64,000 nucleotides of DNA from Botryosphaeria dothidea (lineage: Eukaryota; Ascomycota; Dothideomycetes; Botryosphaeriales; Botryosphaeriaceae). Under the pieces are notes generated by a model. It was not told the DNA's origin, ran no database searches, and saw nothing but the letters and a program-made list of their open reading frames with translations. Positions within the stretch are counted from its first letter, which is position 1; each line of letters starts with the position of its first letter. The translations under genes were made by a program, and so were the position numbers. The stretch is taken from contig WWBZ02000082.1 of the NCBI GenBank assembly GCA_011503125.2, forward strand, positions 2,170,001 through 2,234,000, written 5' to 3'. Positions 47,681 to 59,498 of the stretch are shown here, in pieces.

Positions 47681-49696
47681 TTGGCAGTTTGGTGAAGAGA
47701 GGTTTTACCCCTACCTTTTCTCGATCCGACTCTTGCTCGAGCCTTCTGGAGTCTCGGCCGACTCGCCTGTTGTACATAAAATGCTCGATTACTTTTTTTC
47801 AATCATCTCGATACTGGAAATGGACTCGCTTGGCGGCTGAACCCTCTAGGATTTGTTGCTGACTCCACTCCTCCCTTTTGTTTTCACCTTTATATTCCTA
47901 ATTCACCCCGTGTTCTCTTCTTGTAGATGGGCCCTTACCTTTTGGTATCCCTCCTTTTTCTTCCCCTTGTTCCTTTTGAAACTCCGGACTGGGAACGGTG
48001 GGGGATTACTATGACGTTGCGGCGATGGAGTGGGAACTTTTGAGAGCGTGTATGCGTCTTATGTTACCTCATTAGCAAGCGGGAGTTCTTTTCTCACTTT
48101 TTCTTTTTCTCGTGTGGCAAAGCAAAATCATGGTTTGGGGTGGAAGGCTATTTCCTTTTCCGTCTTCGTATTGACTCCCCTTTTTATTCCCCCCTATCTT
48201 GCCTTTTATCTCCCTTCTTTGTTTCTACTGATGCGAGTCAGGGATGCGTGTGTGAGCAGAGGCGTAAAAAATTAGACTGGTGAGAAATGTAGCTCATGAC
48301 ATTGAAAGTGACGTGAGCGTAGTTGCTGTCTTTTGGTAGCAGTATTTCTTTTTCTCTCTGTCTTGCTTTAGTTGTAAGAGAGACCTTTTTGCAACTTAAG
48401 ATGAGGAGAGACCTGGGGAGGCCATGTGTGGGAAAGGGCATTTAAAATCGCGATGCGTGGGATATACCAATTTTTTTCGATTGCATTTTCTGGGTCGTGG
48501 CGATTGGCGAAACCCAATTACTTGTTATTTTCTCTTCTAAGCTTCGTCTCGGTTTCCAGTGCGTACTTATCAGGGCACTTCCGTACATATGAGTGCACGA
48601 TCTTATGGAGCTGATGAAAGGCCAAATTTGTACTTTGATGATGGGATGCGGTGGATGGTGGTGGATGATCCGACGGGAGGAAAAGAGGGAGTATTTGTAA
48701 GAGAAGAAGTAAGGAATCAGAAATAAATTGAGAAAATCCGAGCCTGCGTAAGTGAGTGCTCCTGAAGGAGCTTTCTCATTCAAAGGCAGGCGTACATGTA
48801 ACTGCTCAGGGTACGCGTCCGAAGACGCACCGCTGAAGTGCTTCCTGTCTAGTTCTATCTGTGCTTTCGAATGAAGAACTCCAGCTTTTGTCATGAACGT
48901 TCGGCCCTCTTCGCTGTTCAACCGAACACATGTTCAGAAATTCAGAGCCATGACGAAGTAAGAGAGCGTACGGAGCCAGCCGGTAGTGCAATATCACATT
49001 CCATTCGAGTTCGACATGTCTAGACGGCGCAACCCCAAGAGTGGTGTGATTATTTACACGACTAATTCCGGATGAAGAAATGACTAAGCAACATCATCCT
49101 CGTATGCTTGGTTCTTCCTCAATCGTGGGAAGAGAGGTGAAAGGAGTGACAATGTCCCCACCACCATGCTCAATAGACGGAGTCAGACACCATTCCCTAA
49201 ACATGAACGCCAGCAAAGGGAGCGAGGGGGGAAAGAGAAAATTTCACCAGCCAAACGAAACGCCAAAAACTCCTAAAGAAGGCAATCAGCTTCGCGTTGA
49301 GCGACGTGTTGTCTGTACATGCCGCAAAAAAAGATCAGTGAAGGAGAAAAGAAAAGTCACAACCACCACCAGCTCTAATTGATCGAGTCCAAAATATCGA
49401 AAGGAGTAATGCAAGTAAACCAGAAGGAAAAGTTCCCCAGGAGCGAGCGTATCTTTCCTACGTCTCCTATGATATGCTTTATCCATTTCCCCTCCCCCAA
49501 ACCTGCCCACTGAAACCGATATGTATGATGTGTACCCCCCGTTGCGATATGGAAACAAAGATGAACCCGAGTGCGAAATAGAAGACCAAACCAAGATTTG
49601 AAGCAACCGATGATCCGAGTATTCATCCCAAAAACACACAACATGCGAGCGGCAGTTGTCGAGCGCTAAGCTTACTTCATGCTCTTTCCCCTTAGA
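47681..49696. other. Convergent intergenic region
   Basis: 2.0 kb between the NAB3-like gene (+) and the oxysterol-binding gene (-). T-rich on the plus strand just after the NAB3-like stop, consistent with 3' untranslated sequence. No further gene is supported. Confidence 0.5.
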
Positions 49697-51592
49697 CTAC
49701 GCACCCAGCTCCTTGCTCTCCTCAAGATGGTAGTCATTCTTATGCAGACCATCCAGCGCTTTCCTTCCTTCTTCTGTTAGGTCGGGTTTGCCGTTCGCAT
49801 CGGTGGCATTCGAGAAGAAGCGAGGCTGCCAATCGGCGTTGTTTGCTTGTCTCTCTGCTGCCTTTTGACGCTGGCGCTCCTCAAGTTCTTGCTTCCGAGT
49901 CGTGGCGAGCGAATACTGCTTGGTGAGTATGGCCTCGGTCACACCACCCCAGAACTTGCGCGACTCGTTCGGAAGCTGGGTCTCCTCCGGTGGGATAATC
50001 TTGGGGACGGGGAACAGCGGGTTGACGTCGATAAGCAGAATCTTCTCGGCCGCCTTGCTCACTGGTCCGCTACCGAGCGAGTAATATATCTTGTCGTGCC
50101 AGCAGCCTTCGATGCGCGCCAGAACATCTTTGTCCGGAACATCTCTTATCTTTGTCTTGTTGTCGTTCTCCGGATCATACGTGAAGATGACACCTTCGAC
50201 CTTGTTCTGGGTCTTACCAAGCCAGCCTTCTTCCAGATAGTGCAGGATTACCTTTATCTTTGTTTTCGGGCAGGTGATGTAGCAAACGTCTGCGACCGTG
50301 ACACTGAGAGAGCCTTCAGAGCACACGTTAGAGCGACGAACTGTTTCCAGATAGCAATGCACGTACCCCTGAACAGACCACCGAGATGGGCAGCTGGGTG
50401 AGTGAGCTGATATTGCTCATCATCCCACTTGTGCAATGTAATGAAGATTCCCAGGTTATGGACTCCAGGAGTCACCCTTACGCTCGTACCAGTGAACTTC
50501 GCGCTCAGCTGATCGTAACCCTTCGCGGTAATACCCTTTTCTGGGCAGTCCACCCAGAATGCAGAGACCGGAGGATGGTGGGATGTCTGCTCGGTTATGT
50601 AAGAAATCTTGACGTTCCTTCCCGTTGATGCGGTGCTGGCGGAGCTGCTCTGCGGGCCCTTGTCCTTGGCAGCTTTGATCGGCGGCAGGGTGTCTTCGAT
50701 TTCCCAGTTACACTGCATCCAATTTTAGCCCCTTGTCGTTTGACCCTCGTTGAGACAGGGCCACCCACTCTGAAGAACTCGCCCAGTGCTGAGTTGTAAG
50801 GCTTGCATGGCTTGCCCTTGACGTATTTCTTCCCACGCTGTCAGTGCCTCGTCCAGCAAACGAAGCCTCTGGATCCTCATACCAAGTCTTTTGTGAACCA
50901 GAACCTGAGCGTTCCGAGCATGCGCCCCAGTGCATCTTCCGAATCACCGATCCTGGCATAAATGTTAGATCGTATATGCGCATTCAGGCCATGGGGGTTG
51001 TGACGTACGCGATGAAGGTTTCTGGCCGATCCAAGTAGTTCCAGTACTCTGCAAAACGTCAGCGCTCTTATCTAGCCGTTATCTCCATTCCTCTTTGAAA
51101 AATGCTGTGCTCTGTCGCGAGTCCACGCAGAGAGAACACAGTCAATTCCCAACAAACACAGCGATCCGACGTAGAAAGAGGTTGCCCCACGTACCTAGAT
51201 TCGGTGTTGGTTCGAGCAGCTGGGCAGGTAGCGAGAAGCGGACGGCGGCGATGTCTGAGACGCCCACGAATCTGTGGATCAAACGGTCAGCCTTCTCTGT
51301 CCTTGCGACCGACTTTGTGCGCTTTCTTGCGACCGTCCCATCTAAACGAGGGGCAAAAGGCGCCCCGTATCGTATTCCCGCCCCTTCCCCTCATCGTCCC
51401 ATCTCCGGCGAAAGCAGCAACCATAGGAGTCGGGGGAAAAGCGCACCTCTTCAATATGCCTAGGAACGTCTTCAGCTTGGAACTGTCATCGGGAGCCTTC
51501 TCAAAGGCGACGGCGGAGGTAGGCGTGGCGGTGCGCGACGGGTCGGTGGAGCTGGCGGGAGTGGTGTCGACGCCTGACGAGGAGGAGGCCAT
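49697..51592 (-). CDS. Short oxysterol-binding protein (Osh family)
   Basis: Cytosolic lipid-transfer protein exchanging sterol or phosphatidylserine against phosphoinositides between membranes. Seven exons: 51592-51447, 51271-51195, 51048-51009, 50952-50883, 50828-50769, 50712-50367 and 50313-49697 (451 residues). There is no PH or ankyrin domain, so it is a short Osh. The family signature EQTSHHPPVSAF lies near residues 172-183. Before it stand LEYWNYLDRPE and KYVKGKPCKPYNSALGEFF, the lipid/phosphoinositide-contacting blocks. After it are GGLFRG and WHDKIYYS. The LEYWNYLDRP block suggests the Osh6/Osh7 side rather than Kes1/Osh4, but this is from memory. Confidence 0.9.
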
Positions 51593-52592
51593 GATGGAGT
51601 GTATGGGTTGAGTATGTGACGACAGTGGCGGGCTCGGAGGAGGAGGGTGGTTGAATGCTGCAGGAGTAAAAGGGAAAAAGTCGGGCCCTCTTCTATGAGC
51701 TAGCTTTGGACGAAGGGGCTGCTTTAGAGTGACGCGTCTAAATGCGGCAGAAGCGAAATTGAGGAGAAGGAGAAGGGAGGTGCGCGCAGGTCGGTAGAGC
51801 GAGTCTCGGTCGAAAGAGTGGTTGCTACCTGCGGCTCCGCGGGGCTTTTGGGGCTTGGTCGAGGTGCTGTAAGGTCAGTGGCTTTGCTTCGATGCTGGGG
51901 TTCGCTTCTCCAGGCGCTGACGTCTTATCGGCCGCCGCCGCGGCTCGGCGGCGGGAGAGCAGGGATAAGGATGCGCGATTCGCCCCTCACAGTAGAATCT
52001 TGTCCGGCGTTTGCAGCGACGGAGCACAGCGGCTTGTTGCGTCGCAGGTCTGCACTTCAGAAACCCCGCGCGGCCGTGCCTGAACGCCGCCCTTTATCTC
52101 GACCGGTCACCACGCGTCGCACCATGTGTTTCCCGTGAGTTCTGGCCTCGCTGTCCCGATGCCGACGCTTCCCGTCCAATCAAGCACGCACATTGGCCTT
52201 CCGCTCGTCGGCCGCTTTCAACAGTGTCCCCTCTACCCCTGCATCGACACGCTGACACCGCTCCGCCGTCAACTCCGCCGCCAGCTCGCCCGGCCGGCCT
52301 ACCTGGCTGCGGTCCGGGAGCTAGCCCGCGGCCCCAAAAAAGCTTGAAGTTGAACTCTCAAATTTCCAAAGATGCTATTTATTGTTCCACCCCATTGTGA
52401 TACTCGTTTAATATGCCCACCGTACCACCAGACGCCCATAGCCCTGCTCGCCTACGCCGATCTACTGAAGCAGTCGCAAATGACTTTTGAACCCGCCTGG
52501 CACCCACCAGCCAAGTGGTCGAGAGAGCACGCACGTCAGCTCCCCATGCCGTCCTAGCCGACGCCTTGCCGACTACGCGCTTCCATCACGCC
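51593..52592. other. Upstream region of the oxysterol-binding gene
   Basis: 1.0 kb between the Osh start and the palB stop, both on the minus strand. GC-rich. No gene recognised. Confidence 0.5.
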
Positions 52593-55394
52593 TCACACAT
52601 CCCAGCCCCGCCATACGCCGACCGAAACCCCGTTCATGCTATCGCAGAACAGCTCGACTGAGTAGAATTCCGAGCTTCCCGTAGTTGGTCCGCTTAGCCT
52701 ATCCAAGACGAGCCACATGTCGCCCTGGTGCAACATGTCTGGCCTGAGATCCACCTCCGCCGTGCGAACACCAACCTCCGGGTCGCTGTACTCACCGTTC
52801 GAGCTAGCGATCAGTATCCGGCGATCTGGGCCGCGTCCGATCTCAAGCGTTACCCGAAGAGGGCTGCGCGTCCGTGCTTGGAAACCAGCTTCGTCGTGGT
52901 TTCCAAAGGCACGTATGAACTTTGTGACAATCGTCACGCGAACGAGCTTCCGGGGGACGATTGGTGCTGCAATCCGGTTGTTCGCAGGATTGAAACATGC
53001 CTTTGCGAGCTGCATCGAGAGCATTCCTGCCCCTTCCTGAGGAATGGGAGTCAACTGGCAACGAACGTCGCTATCCACCCGGAGCTCGAAGCTTGCTTCC
53101 TGACCGGCCTCAAATGTGGAACATGCAATGGTGTATGTGCCGGGATCTACGTTCTTTACTTCCGCAAAGGCGCAGTGCTTCTTGTAGAGCCCAGAATTCA
53201 CCACCATGTCACGCCCTTTGACGGCATGCATTCTCTTCCCCTTTCCGTGGAGAACCACCACATTTGACTTAATAGATTCGTTCGGTACCTGGAGGAGCAC
53301 CGCTAGCGACGTTGCCTGAGGGACTGTGAGCTTGAACTGTGGATTCTTGCTGAAACTGGGACTCTGCAAGTTCCCGCCTCCAGTGCTTTTGTTCCATGCA
53401 GACTTCAACTTGGTACTATGGCCGTACCTATCCATCGCGGGGTCCAGGTACACGCGCTTAGGGGAGAAAGCAGACAACGTGAAGGAGTATGTAGAAGGAG
53501 GAAGCTCCATCTGTTCTATGACAATGGTGTACGTCGACTTGGAGGGATTCTTCCACTTCAGGAGCATTTGCGGGCTGCTAACAAATGCATCGCTTTCCAC
53601 AGCTTCGAGGCTTGTGTAAACTCTGTTACCACCTTCATCGAAGATATAGAGACTGATGTAGCCTGGAGCGAGATCGCCGAGGACGGAAGATTCGGACCTC
53701 GTCTGACTGGTCTCCTGGGATGGCCGAGAAAAGTAGCCACTGTCGACGCTAGAGTGGGGTCCGGGGGTTGTGGTGGTACTTCTTGCAGGTAGTCCATTTC
53801 TACTTCCTCCATCCATATCGTGGTCCTTGAAGTGACGAGAGAGTAGTAGCCAAACTGGCTCATTTCCTTCCACCTTAAGGGAAAACTGTGGGTTGTCGAC
53901 TAGACAGCCTGGCACAAGTCGTGAAGATGCCAAATCCCATTGAAAATGAATGTCTTGGCGGTGGCGGAACAAAGCTGGGTTCCAATTGACGTAGATATTC
54001 TCGAAATTCTGGAATACGTGCTCGAGATTAATCCAGAAAGTTCCTGGCGCCGTCTTCTCATCCTGAGAATCTGCTAAAGACTCCAATCCGCCATCATCAG
54101 TAGCACAAGATGGCCGACGGGCGCTCCGCCATCCGGTTCCTTCAGCCCAGGGGTTCTTCAAGAGCAACTTCTTTTCTCCCCTCTCCTCTTTGAGATCAAG
54201 GACCGCATAGTCGTGTTGACTCTCAAGCCCCAACTCCTTCTCAGCTCTGCGACTCATATTTCCAGTACCGACAGTCATCAGGATGTCCCCGAATCCAAAT
54301 GACTTGAACAGTCGGGACCAAAGCTCGTCGGGCATGATGTCTGCTTCGGGAAGGTGGATCTGCTCAGGGATCCAGCCACACAGGGTCCAGAGATCTGTAC
54401 AGGAGCTACTTCCAGGAAAATCGTATCCTCCACGGACTTTGAGATAGGCCTTCTCCAGAAGTGCAGGCCAGAGAAGAGAAGGGTTCTGGCGATCAAGAAC
54501 GTGGAGCATGCGCGATGTCTTCGAGACAGGAAGACGATCGTCTATCATGACCTTGCGCCAACATCCATTGAAATTGAGACGAAGAACGTATTTTCCGTTT
54601 TCGGAAATCTGAGGTACGCCCTCACTGTGATCGTAAGGCCAGAGGAAGTTGGAGAGGAGCCTCTCGTTGCCGCGCTCGGCACGAGATGTCCCAGCGAGTA
54701 AACTGGCAACGACAGAGCAGTCAGTCGCAGCATCCTGGACTAGATCGCTATTCTTCTCGGCAATCATGGTAGGACCGGACTTGGCTATACCATCGGAATT
54801 CCAGGCGGGCGGTGGCAAGGCATCCTTGGCGCGCTTCCATCCATTGAAGGATTCCAGTTGATCTGCAGAAAGACGAAGTACGACGTCGTCGACGAAGAGT
54901 GGCTCACCAGGCTTGAGCATGAACTCAGCTGGGGCAGGCTCGTCTTTCCATGGGGGGAAAGTCGAGCCGTTGATCTTGGAGCCCTTGAGTAATATAATCT
55001 GTTCGGCCGTGGTGAGTGTGCGATCAGAAAGTGGTTCCGGCCCTGTCTTTTTTGGCTTCTGCTGTGAGTGAGTGAGAGCAGACGCGACTTTGATAGGCTT
55101 CGAAGTCGGAGTGGAAGGGGGATCGAGACTGAGCGAAGAAATGTTTGGAAGGGTTGCGGCAGGCCATTCCGGTGACTTCTTGATGCGCTCCGCTTCACCA
55201 AGGAGCGTCTGGCACTGCGAACTGAGATCTGCTTTCTGACGTTTGTCAGTGGCGACTTTCAAAGCCTGCATGCACAGCTCTGCGGCCTTTATTGCAAGCT
55301 CGAGGGCTTCGTCACGAGTCGGGGCGTCTGCTATGCGAGCCTGAAGCGCGTCCATCTCGGCCGTCATGGCTGAGATGCGAGCCTGAGCGTTCAT
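52593..55394 (-). CDS. palB: Calpain-like cysteine protease PalB/Rim13
   Basis: Intronless, 933 residues. PalB/Rim13 cuts the transcription factor PacC/Rim101 in response to alkaline pH, on ESCRT-III-bearing endosomal or plasma-membrane sites. The N-terminus is a helical MIT-like segment (ARISAMTAEMDALQARI, AAELCMQALKVATDK), which contacts ESCRT-III. The calpain core shows the catalytic triad: Cys226 in ATDCSVVASLLAG, His394 in SQHDYAVLDL and Asn414 in LLKNPWAEGT. WINLEHVFQNFENIYVNW ends the catalytic part; the remaining 450 residues are beta-rich C2-like calpain domains (VPQATSLAVLLQVPNES, DPGTYTIACSTFEAGQ). All three catalytic residues are present. Its start is divergent from the peroxisomal carrier gene. 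Confidence 0.95.
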   Translation of the reverse strand: MNAQARISAMTAEMDALQARIADAPTRDEALELAIKAAELCMQALKVATDKRQKADLSSQCQTLLGEAERIKKSPEWPAATLPNISSLSLDPPSTPTSKPIKVASALTHSQQKPKKTGPEPLSDRTLTTAEQIILLKGSKINGSTFPPWKDEPAPAEFMLKPGEPLFVDDVVLRLSADQLESFNGWKRAKDALPPPAWNSDGIAKSGPTMIAEKNSDLVQDAATDCSVVASLLAGTSRAERGNERLLSNFLWPYDHSEGVPQISENGKYVLRLNFNGCWRKVMIDDRLPVSKTSRMLHVLDRQNPSLLWPALLEKAYLKVRGGYDFPGSSSCTDLWTLCGWIPEQIHLPEADIMPDELWSRLFKSFGFGDILMTVGTGNMSRRAEKELGLESQHDYAVLDLKEERGEKKLLLKNPWAEGTGWRSARRPSCATDDGGLESLADSQDEKTAPGTFWINLEHVFQNFENIYVNWNPALFRHRQDIHFQWDLASSRLVPGCLVDNPQFSLKVEGNEPVWLLLSRHFKDHDMDGGSRNGLPARSTTTTPGPHSSVDSGYFSRPSQETSQTRSESSVLGDLAPGYISLYIFDEGGNRVYTSLEAVESDAFVSSPQMLLKWKNPSKSTYTIVIEQMELPPSTYSFTLSAFSPKRVYLDPAMDRYGHSTKLKSAWNKSTGGGNLQSPSFSKNPQFKLTVPQATSLAVLLQVPNESIKSNVVVLHGKGKRMHAVKGRDMVVNSGLYKKHCAFAEVKNVDPGTYTIACSTFEAGQEASFELRVDSDVRCQLTPIPQEGAGMLSMQLAKACFNPANNRIAAPIVPRKLVRVTIVTKFIRAFGNHDEAGFQARTRSPLRVTLEIGRGPDRRILIASSNGEYSDPEVGVRTAEVDLRPDMLHQGDMWLVLDRLSGPTTGSSEFYSVELFCDSMNGVSVGVWRGWDV

Positions 55395-56203
55395 GTTGAG
55401 AAAGTCAGGAGAAGAGAAGTGACAAGGCCAGAAAGCGCGTTGTGGACTGGTTTGTCATGGTCGGGCACCGAACGAAGTCAGTGTTGGCTAAAGAAGAAAG
55501 TACCAAGTGCCTGCGGACCTGCGCGGATACCTATGGTTTCAGCCCGGTCGTCTCACGGAAGGAGCGATAGGCGGTGGTGAGGAAGCAGAGGTAGGAATGC
55601 GCGGAAGGTCCACGTGTACAATCTCAAATCATCCCGGGTCAATGATCTTCGAACCCAAGATTTGGCCAAGGCGGAGTTGAGGAGTCGCCGGCGGGAGACC
55701 TATGGTGTTGATGTCCAACCAGCACTGCAGCTGACTCGGAGGCTCCGTGGCGCAGCACTGCAGTCAGCTGACTCGCATGGAAGTCGGAACAAATCGGCCC
55801 GTTCGTTCAGACTTATCTAATCAGATGGCGCTAGTTCCGTTTTTGTGTCCGTGGACGGACCGCGCGCCCGGACTTGGCCGTTGCCCTGATATTGCCAGGA
55901 GCCGAGGTGAAATCGGCCTCGTTCGGCCGTGAGCTCCATGTGCGGGCAGCCAGCCGTCGCGATCTACCAGTCGTCATGGTCTACACCACCGTCTCGCACC
56001 TTTCCTACTCCAAATTTTCCGCTTTTCCTCTCCACTCCCCCTTTCTTACTATGCTTACTTAGAGTTGTCTTTAACCTCTGTTTCCTCCCCGGCGCCGCCC
56101 TTGTCCTTGCTGGTGGAATCTTTCTCGGACTTCCTCGCGCATACAAACGTCATACCCTTCTTCTCCCTGGACAAGTGTATAACACTGCGCGCCACCTTCT
56201 GAA
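55395..56203. other. Divergent promoter region, palB / peroxisomal carrier
   Basis: 809 bases without a gene. It contains an imperfect direct repeat sharing AGCACTGCAG and CAGCTGACTCG (55721-55738 and 55754-55775). Confidence 0.5.
55721..55775. repeat. Imperfect direct repeat
   Basis: AGCACTGCAGCTGACTCG at 55721-55738 recurs at 55754-55775 with four extra bases in the middle. Role unknown. Confidence 0.6.
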
Positions 56204-57389
56204 ATGGCAGGACAGTCGAAGGTTGCCCCTCTCCCTCCCTGGGGCTATGCGGTTGCCGGTTCAGCCGGTGCTGTTGTCGCAAACGCTCTCGTATATCCGC
56301 TGGACATGTGAGTGTGACCCGACTTCGGAGCCCGGCACGGAGTCAAATATTAAGCGGTGGAGCTGCCTGCTGACATGATTCCAGTGTAAAAACGCGTCTC
56401 CAAGTACAGGTCAAGCAAGCGAAATCAGCCGAAAGCGCAAATAATCCTGCGGACGAGCAACACTATGCGTCGACTTGGGATGCGATCACCAAGATCATGA
56501 ACGAAGATGGCCTGGCTGGATTGTATGCGGGAATGCCTGGATCCTTGCTCGGCGTCGCTTCTACAAATTTCGCCTACTTCTATTGGTACACTATCGTGCG
56601 CACTCTGTACCTCTCTAGCCAGAAGGTTCCCAAGGCACCAAGCACTGCAGTGGAGCTTGGTCTTGGAGCTGTCGCCGGCGCGGTCGCGCAGCTGTTCACA
56701 ATTCCTGTCGCTGTAGTCACCACGAGGCAACAAACACAGAATAAAGCTGAGCGAAAGGGTCTCTTGGATACTGGTCGTGAGATCATTGCGAGTGAAGATG
56801 GTTGGACTGGGCTCTGGAGAGGACTCAAGGCCAGCTTAGTCTTGGTTGTGAATCCGGCCATCACATACGGCGCATACCAGCGGTTGAGGGAGGGTCTCTT
56901 TCCTGGAAGGGCCAATTTGAAGCCGTGGGAGTCTTTCTGTGAGTGCCGCTGCCGTGCCCCTATTCCGCGATCCCTGCTAACTCTCTCCGAATAGTGCTTG
57001 GCTCTTTGTCCAAGATGTTGGCGACTATCGCTACCCAGCCGCTTATCGTGGCAAAGGTTGGTCTCCAATCAAAGCCTCCGCCAGCCCGCCAGGGAAAGCC
57101 GTTCAAGACATTCATCGAGGTCATGGCCTTCATTGTTGAGCACGAGGGTCCGCTCGGCTTGTTCAAGGGAATCGGGCCCCAGATCCTCAAGGGCTTGCTT
57201 GTGCAAGGTTTCTTGATGATGACCAAAGAGCGTGTGGAGCTGATGTTCATCGTCCTCTTCCGCTATGTCAGGAAGGTTCGCGAGGAACAGTTGAAGAAGG
57301 CGGCTGCGTTGCTTGCCGAGAAGGCAGCCAAGGCGGCACCTCAGGTGTCGGAGCAAGTGAAGAAGATCGCACCCATCACTACCAAATAA
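56204..57389 (+). CDS. ANT1: Peroxisomal adenine nucleotide carrier, Ant1/PMP47-like
   Basis: Member of the mitochondrial carrier superfamily placed in the peroxisomal membrane, importing ATP in exchange for AMP for fatty-acid activation. Exons 56204-56307, 56385-56938 and 56995-57389 (350 residues). Three carrier repeats: the first has the canonical PLDIVKTRLQ, the second PVAVVTTRQQ and the third PLIVAKVGLQ lack the acidic residue, the pattern expected of PMP47/Ant1 proteins. Helix 1 is WGYAVAGSAGAVVANALVYP. The C-terminal tail is lysine/alanine-rich. The assignment to peroxisomes is from the family, not from a targeting signal that I can see. Confidence 0.88.
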
Positions 57390-58200
57390 AGATGGCGACG
57401 GTGCATTGATGTCTGTATATGCTCTTATATCCTTTTCTAGCGATTGTCTTTTGCTACCACATATTTCTCTTGGGGGTCTCATCACTTGATTAGAACAAGA
57501 CTCGGAATGGTGAAGGTTCCTGTTTCTTCCGGGCCAAATGGGTTGGGTTGTCGGCGCATGGGTAGTTCGAGCACACAGCGGCGGCTATTCTGTTGGACGC
57601 GGACAATGATAAATGTCCAATGAAGTGTCCAATGAATAGATGGAATCATTCTTGCTTCATGCATTCAGAGATCGTAGTAGTAGATATGCGATTCAGTGCC
57701 CCACTGGTTGATGACGTTCTGAGGCGCAATATCCGAGCGGCAGCCGACGGGCGGTGCAGCGGAATGGCGTTCCGGCAACAGGCGCAAGGCAGGGAGGACA
57801 GAGAGAGAGGGAGCTTTGACAGCTCATGCCATCACCGCACCGACCGAAGCAGCTGCCCCCATCCCCCAGACCAAGCCCGATAGCGAACGCAACCACCAAC
57901 CTGCCATCCCCACACCAAGCGACTCGCCGAGAGCTGTGCGCCCCGACAAATGCCCCTCAACCAACCAGCCCGGCGTAATTAGCAACAATCTCATCTTCGA
58001 CCACCCTCAACCCCTCTCGTCGCCGCAGACCGCGTCCGCAAAGCAAACGCATCACGCGCCACACGCATCCCTCCCATCATCCGTCATCCGCCGCCATCGA
58101 GCTCTGTTCCCGCGCGAACGAACCTGCATCAGAGCTCCAACGCCTCCAGTCGCCGCATCGACGCACCGACGCAACCTCGCTCCCTCCACACCCCATCACA
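57390..58200. other. Intergenic region
   Basis: 811 bases between two plus-strand genes. A tandem GTCCAATGA occurs near 57615-57635. The last 200 bases are C-rich promoter-like sequence. No gene seen. Confidence 0.5.
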
Positions 58201-58851
58201 ATGGCCTCCTCCCGCCGTGCCGCCGCCGCTCTCCTCCGCTCCGCCGCCGTTCCGCGCCGGAGCTTCCAGACCTCAGCGCGTCTGCTCGAGACGCCCGCCG
58301 GTGCTCTGCCACAGAAGAAGCCGGTCGGTGCATTCAGAGGAACGTGAGTAGAGGCCCTGCCATCGCAACAACCTTCCAGGACAGCCCAATTGCATCCACG
58401 AGGGAGCGATGGGTGTGTGTCAATAGCCGAGTGCTGACTACGAGTGATCGATAGTATCTTCGGCTTCCTGGCTGGCTCCGTCACCGCCGGTGCCGGCATG
58501 TACTACTACGTCATGGAGGAGTACAAGGTCGCGAACCAGCTGCTGTCGGAGGATATCTACGTACGTTTGCCTTCTCTTTTACAGTTCTACACCTTGCACC
58601 CCGTAATCCACCGATTCCTTTGGGGTAGACTCCGCACACGGCCATCAATTCGGCGACAAGGACCTCGGCTATATTACCGGGGGAGAGGATCGTCGCTGGA
58701 GTTGGCGAAGGGTTCGGAGCAATTGACATTCTGGGAGCGAGTTAGCTAACGCGAATCTACCACCACATAGGCCCTGCAGTCTGCCGTCCAGAGGATAGAG
58801 AGCTACGTCCGCGTCATGGAGGATAAGGTGGAGAAGGCAGTCAAGAAATAG
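58201..58851 (+). CDS. Small mitochondrial membrane protein, conserved in fungi
   Basis: Exons 58201-58343, 58455-58560 and 58771-58851 (109 residues). The N-terminus is a mitochondrial presequence, rich in arginine, alanine and serine (MASSRRAAAALLRSAAVPRR, then SFQTSARLL). One transmembrane segment follows (IFGFLAGSVTAGAGMYYYVM), then a short amphipathic coiled coil (LQSAVQRIESYVRVMEDKVEK). The YYYVMEEY...LLSEDIYALQ stretch looks like a small conserved fungal family of unknown function. The second intron is unusually long for this window (210 bases). Confidence 0.82.
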
Positions 58852-59498
58852 AAAGGCCATGGTGATTGCGAGGACGTTAGGACAAGCCGGAGCTGGTGCG
58901 ATTCGTGATACCTTGAGGAGCAGAGCGGAAGGGAGATGATTTCGAAAAAGTTTAGGCCTTGAAGATGATGTGGGATAGCGGAGGTGGTGAGTGATGGTTG
59001 CCATCGGGTGGTGTGCATATTACAAGCTTCTTTCTCGGCTCATTCGATGGCGCATGTAGCAAGTATAGCGGTCTCAATTCTTCTTTGTGTGAAACTCGGA
59101 ACTCGAACTCTATATTTTACGTGACGCTCTTATGCTGTACTTCACCAGTTTTAATGATTGCTCTCGGCGGTCTGCAACAAGGATAACTAGTACTAATATT
59201 CAGGACACCGCACAGCTCTCTAGAGACGAACATAGCAAAATCTCATTCTACTGTTTTAACATTATTTTGAAAATAAATGTAGTACTGGGTATCGTAATAA
59301 GCAAGCAATTGCAACCCCCTTCATCTTGCTCCCAGCCCTCTGATAATCAGGCAGCTGATCAGTAAAGCAATTACATCCTTCCTCTGCCTCTTTCCTGCAA
59401 ACCTGTGCAAGGCCGTTCTGCAAGTGCAACATCTGTTGATATCGCAAGCAATGACTTCCCTTGCTATGACATAATTTAGTATGCGCGGACAGACCCCT
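58852..59498. other. Convergent 3' region
   Basis: 647 bases between the small mitochondrial gene (+) and the end of the long WSS1 model (-). AT-rich. No gene recognised. Confidence 0.5.

Noticed and set aside
55741..55800. Possible tRNA start (GGCTCCGTGGCGCAGC) with a CAT triplet in a loop
   Set aside because: No closing acceptor strand and no B-box at the right distance.
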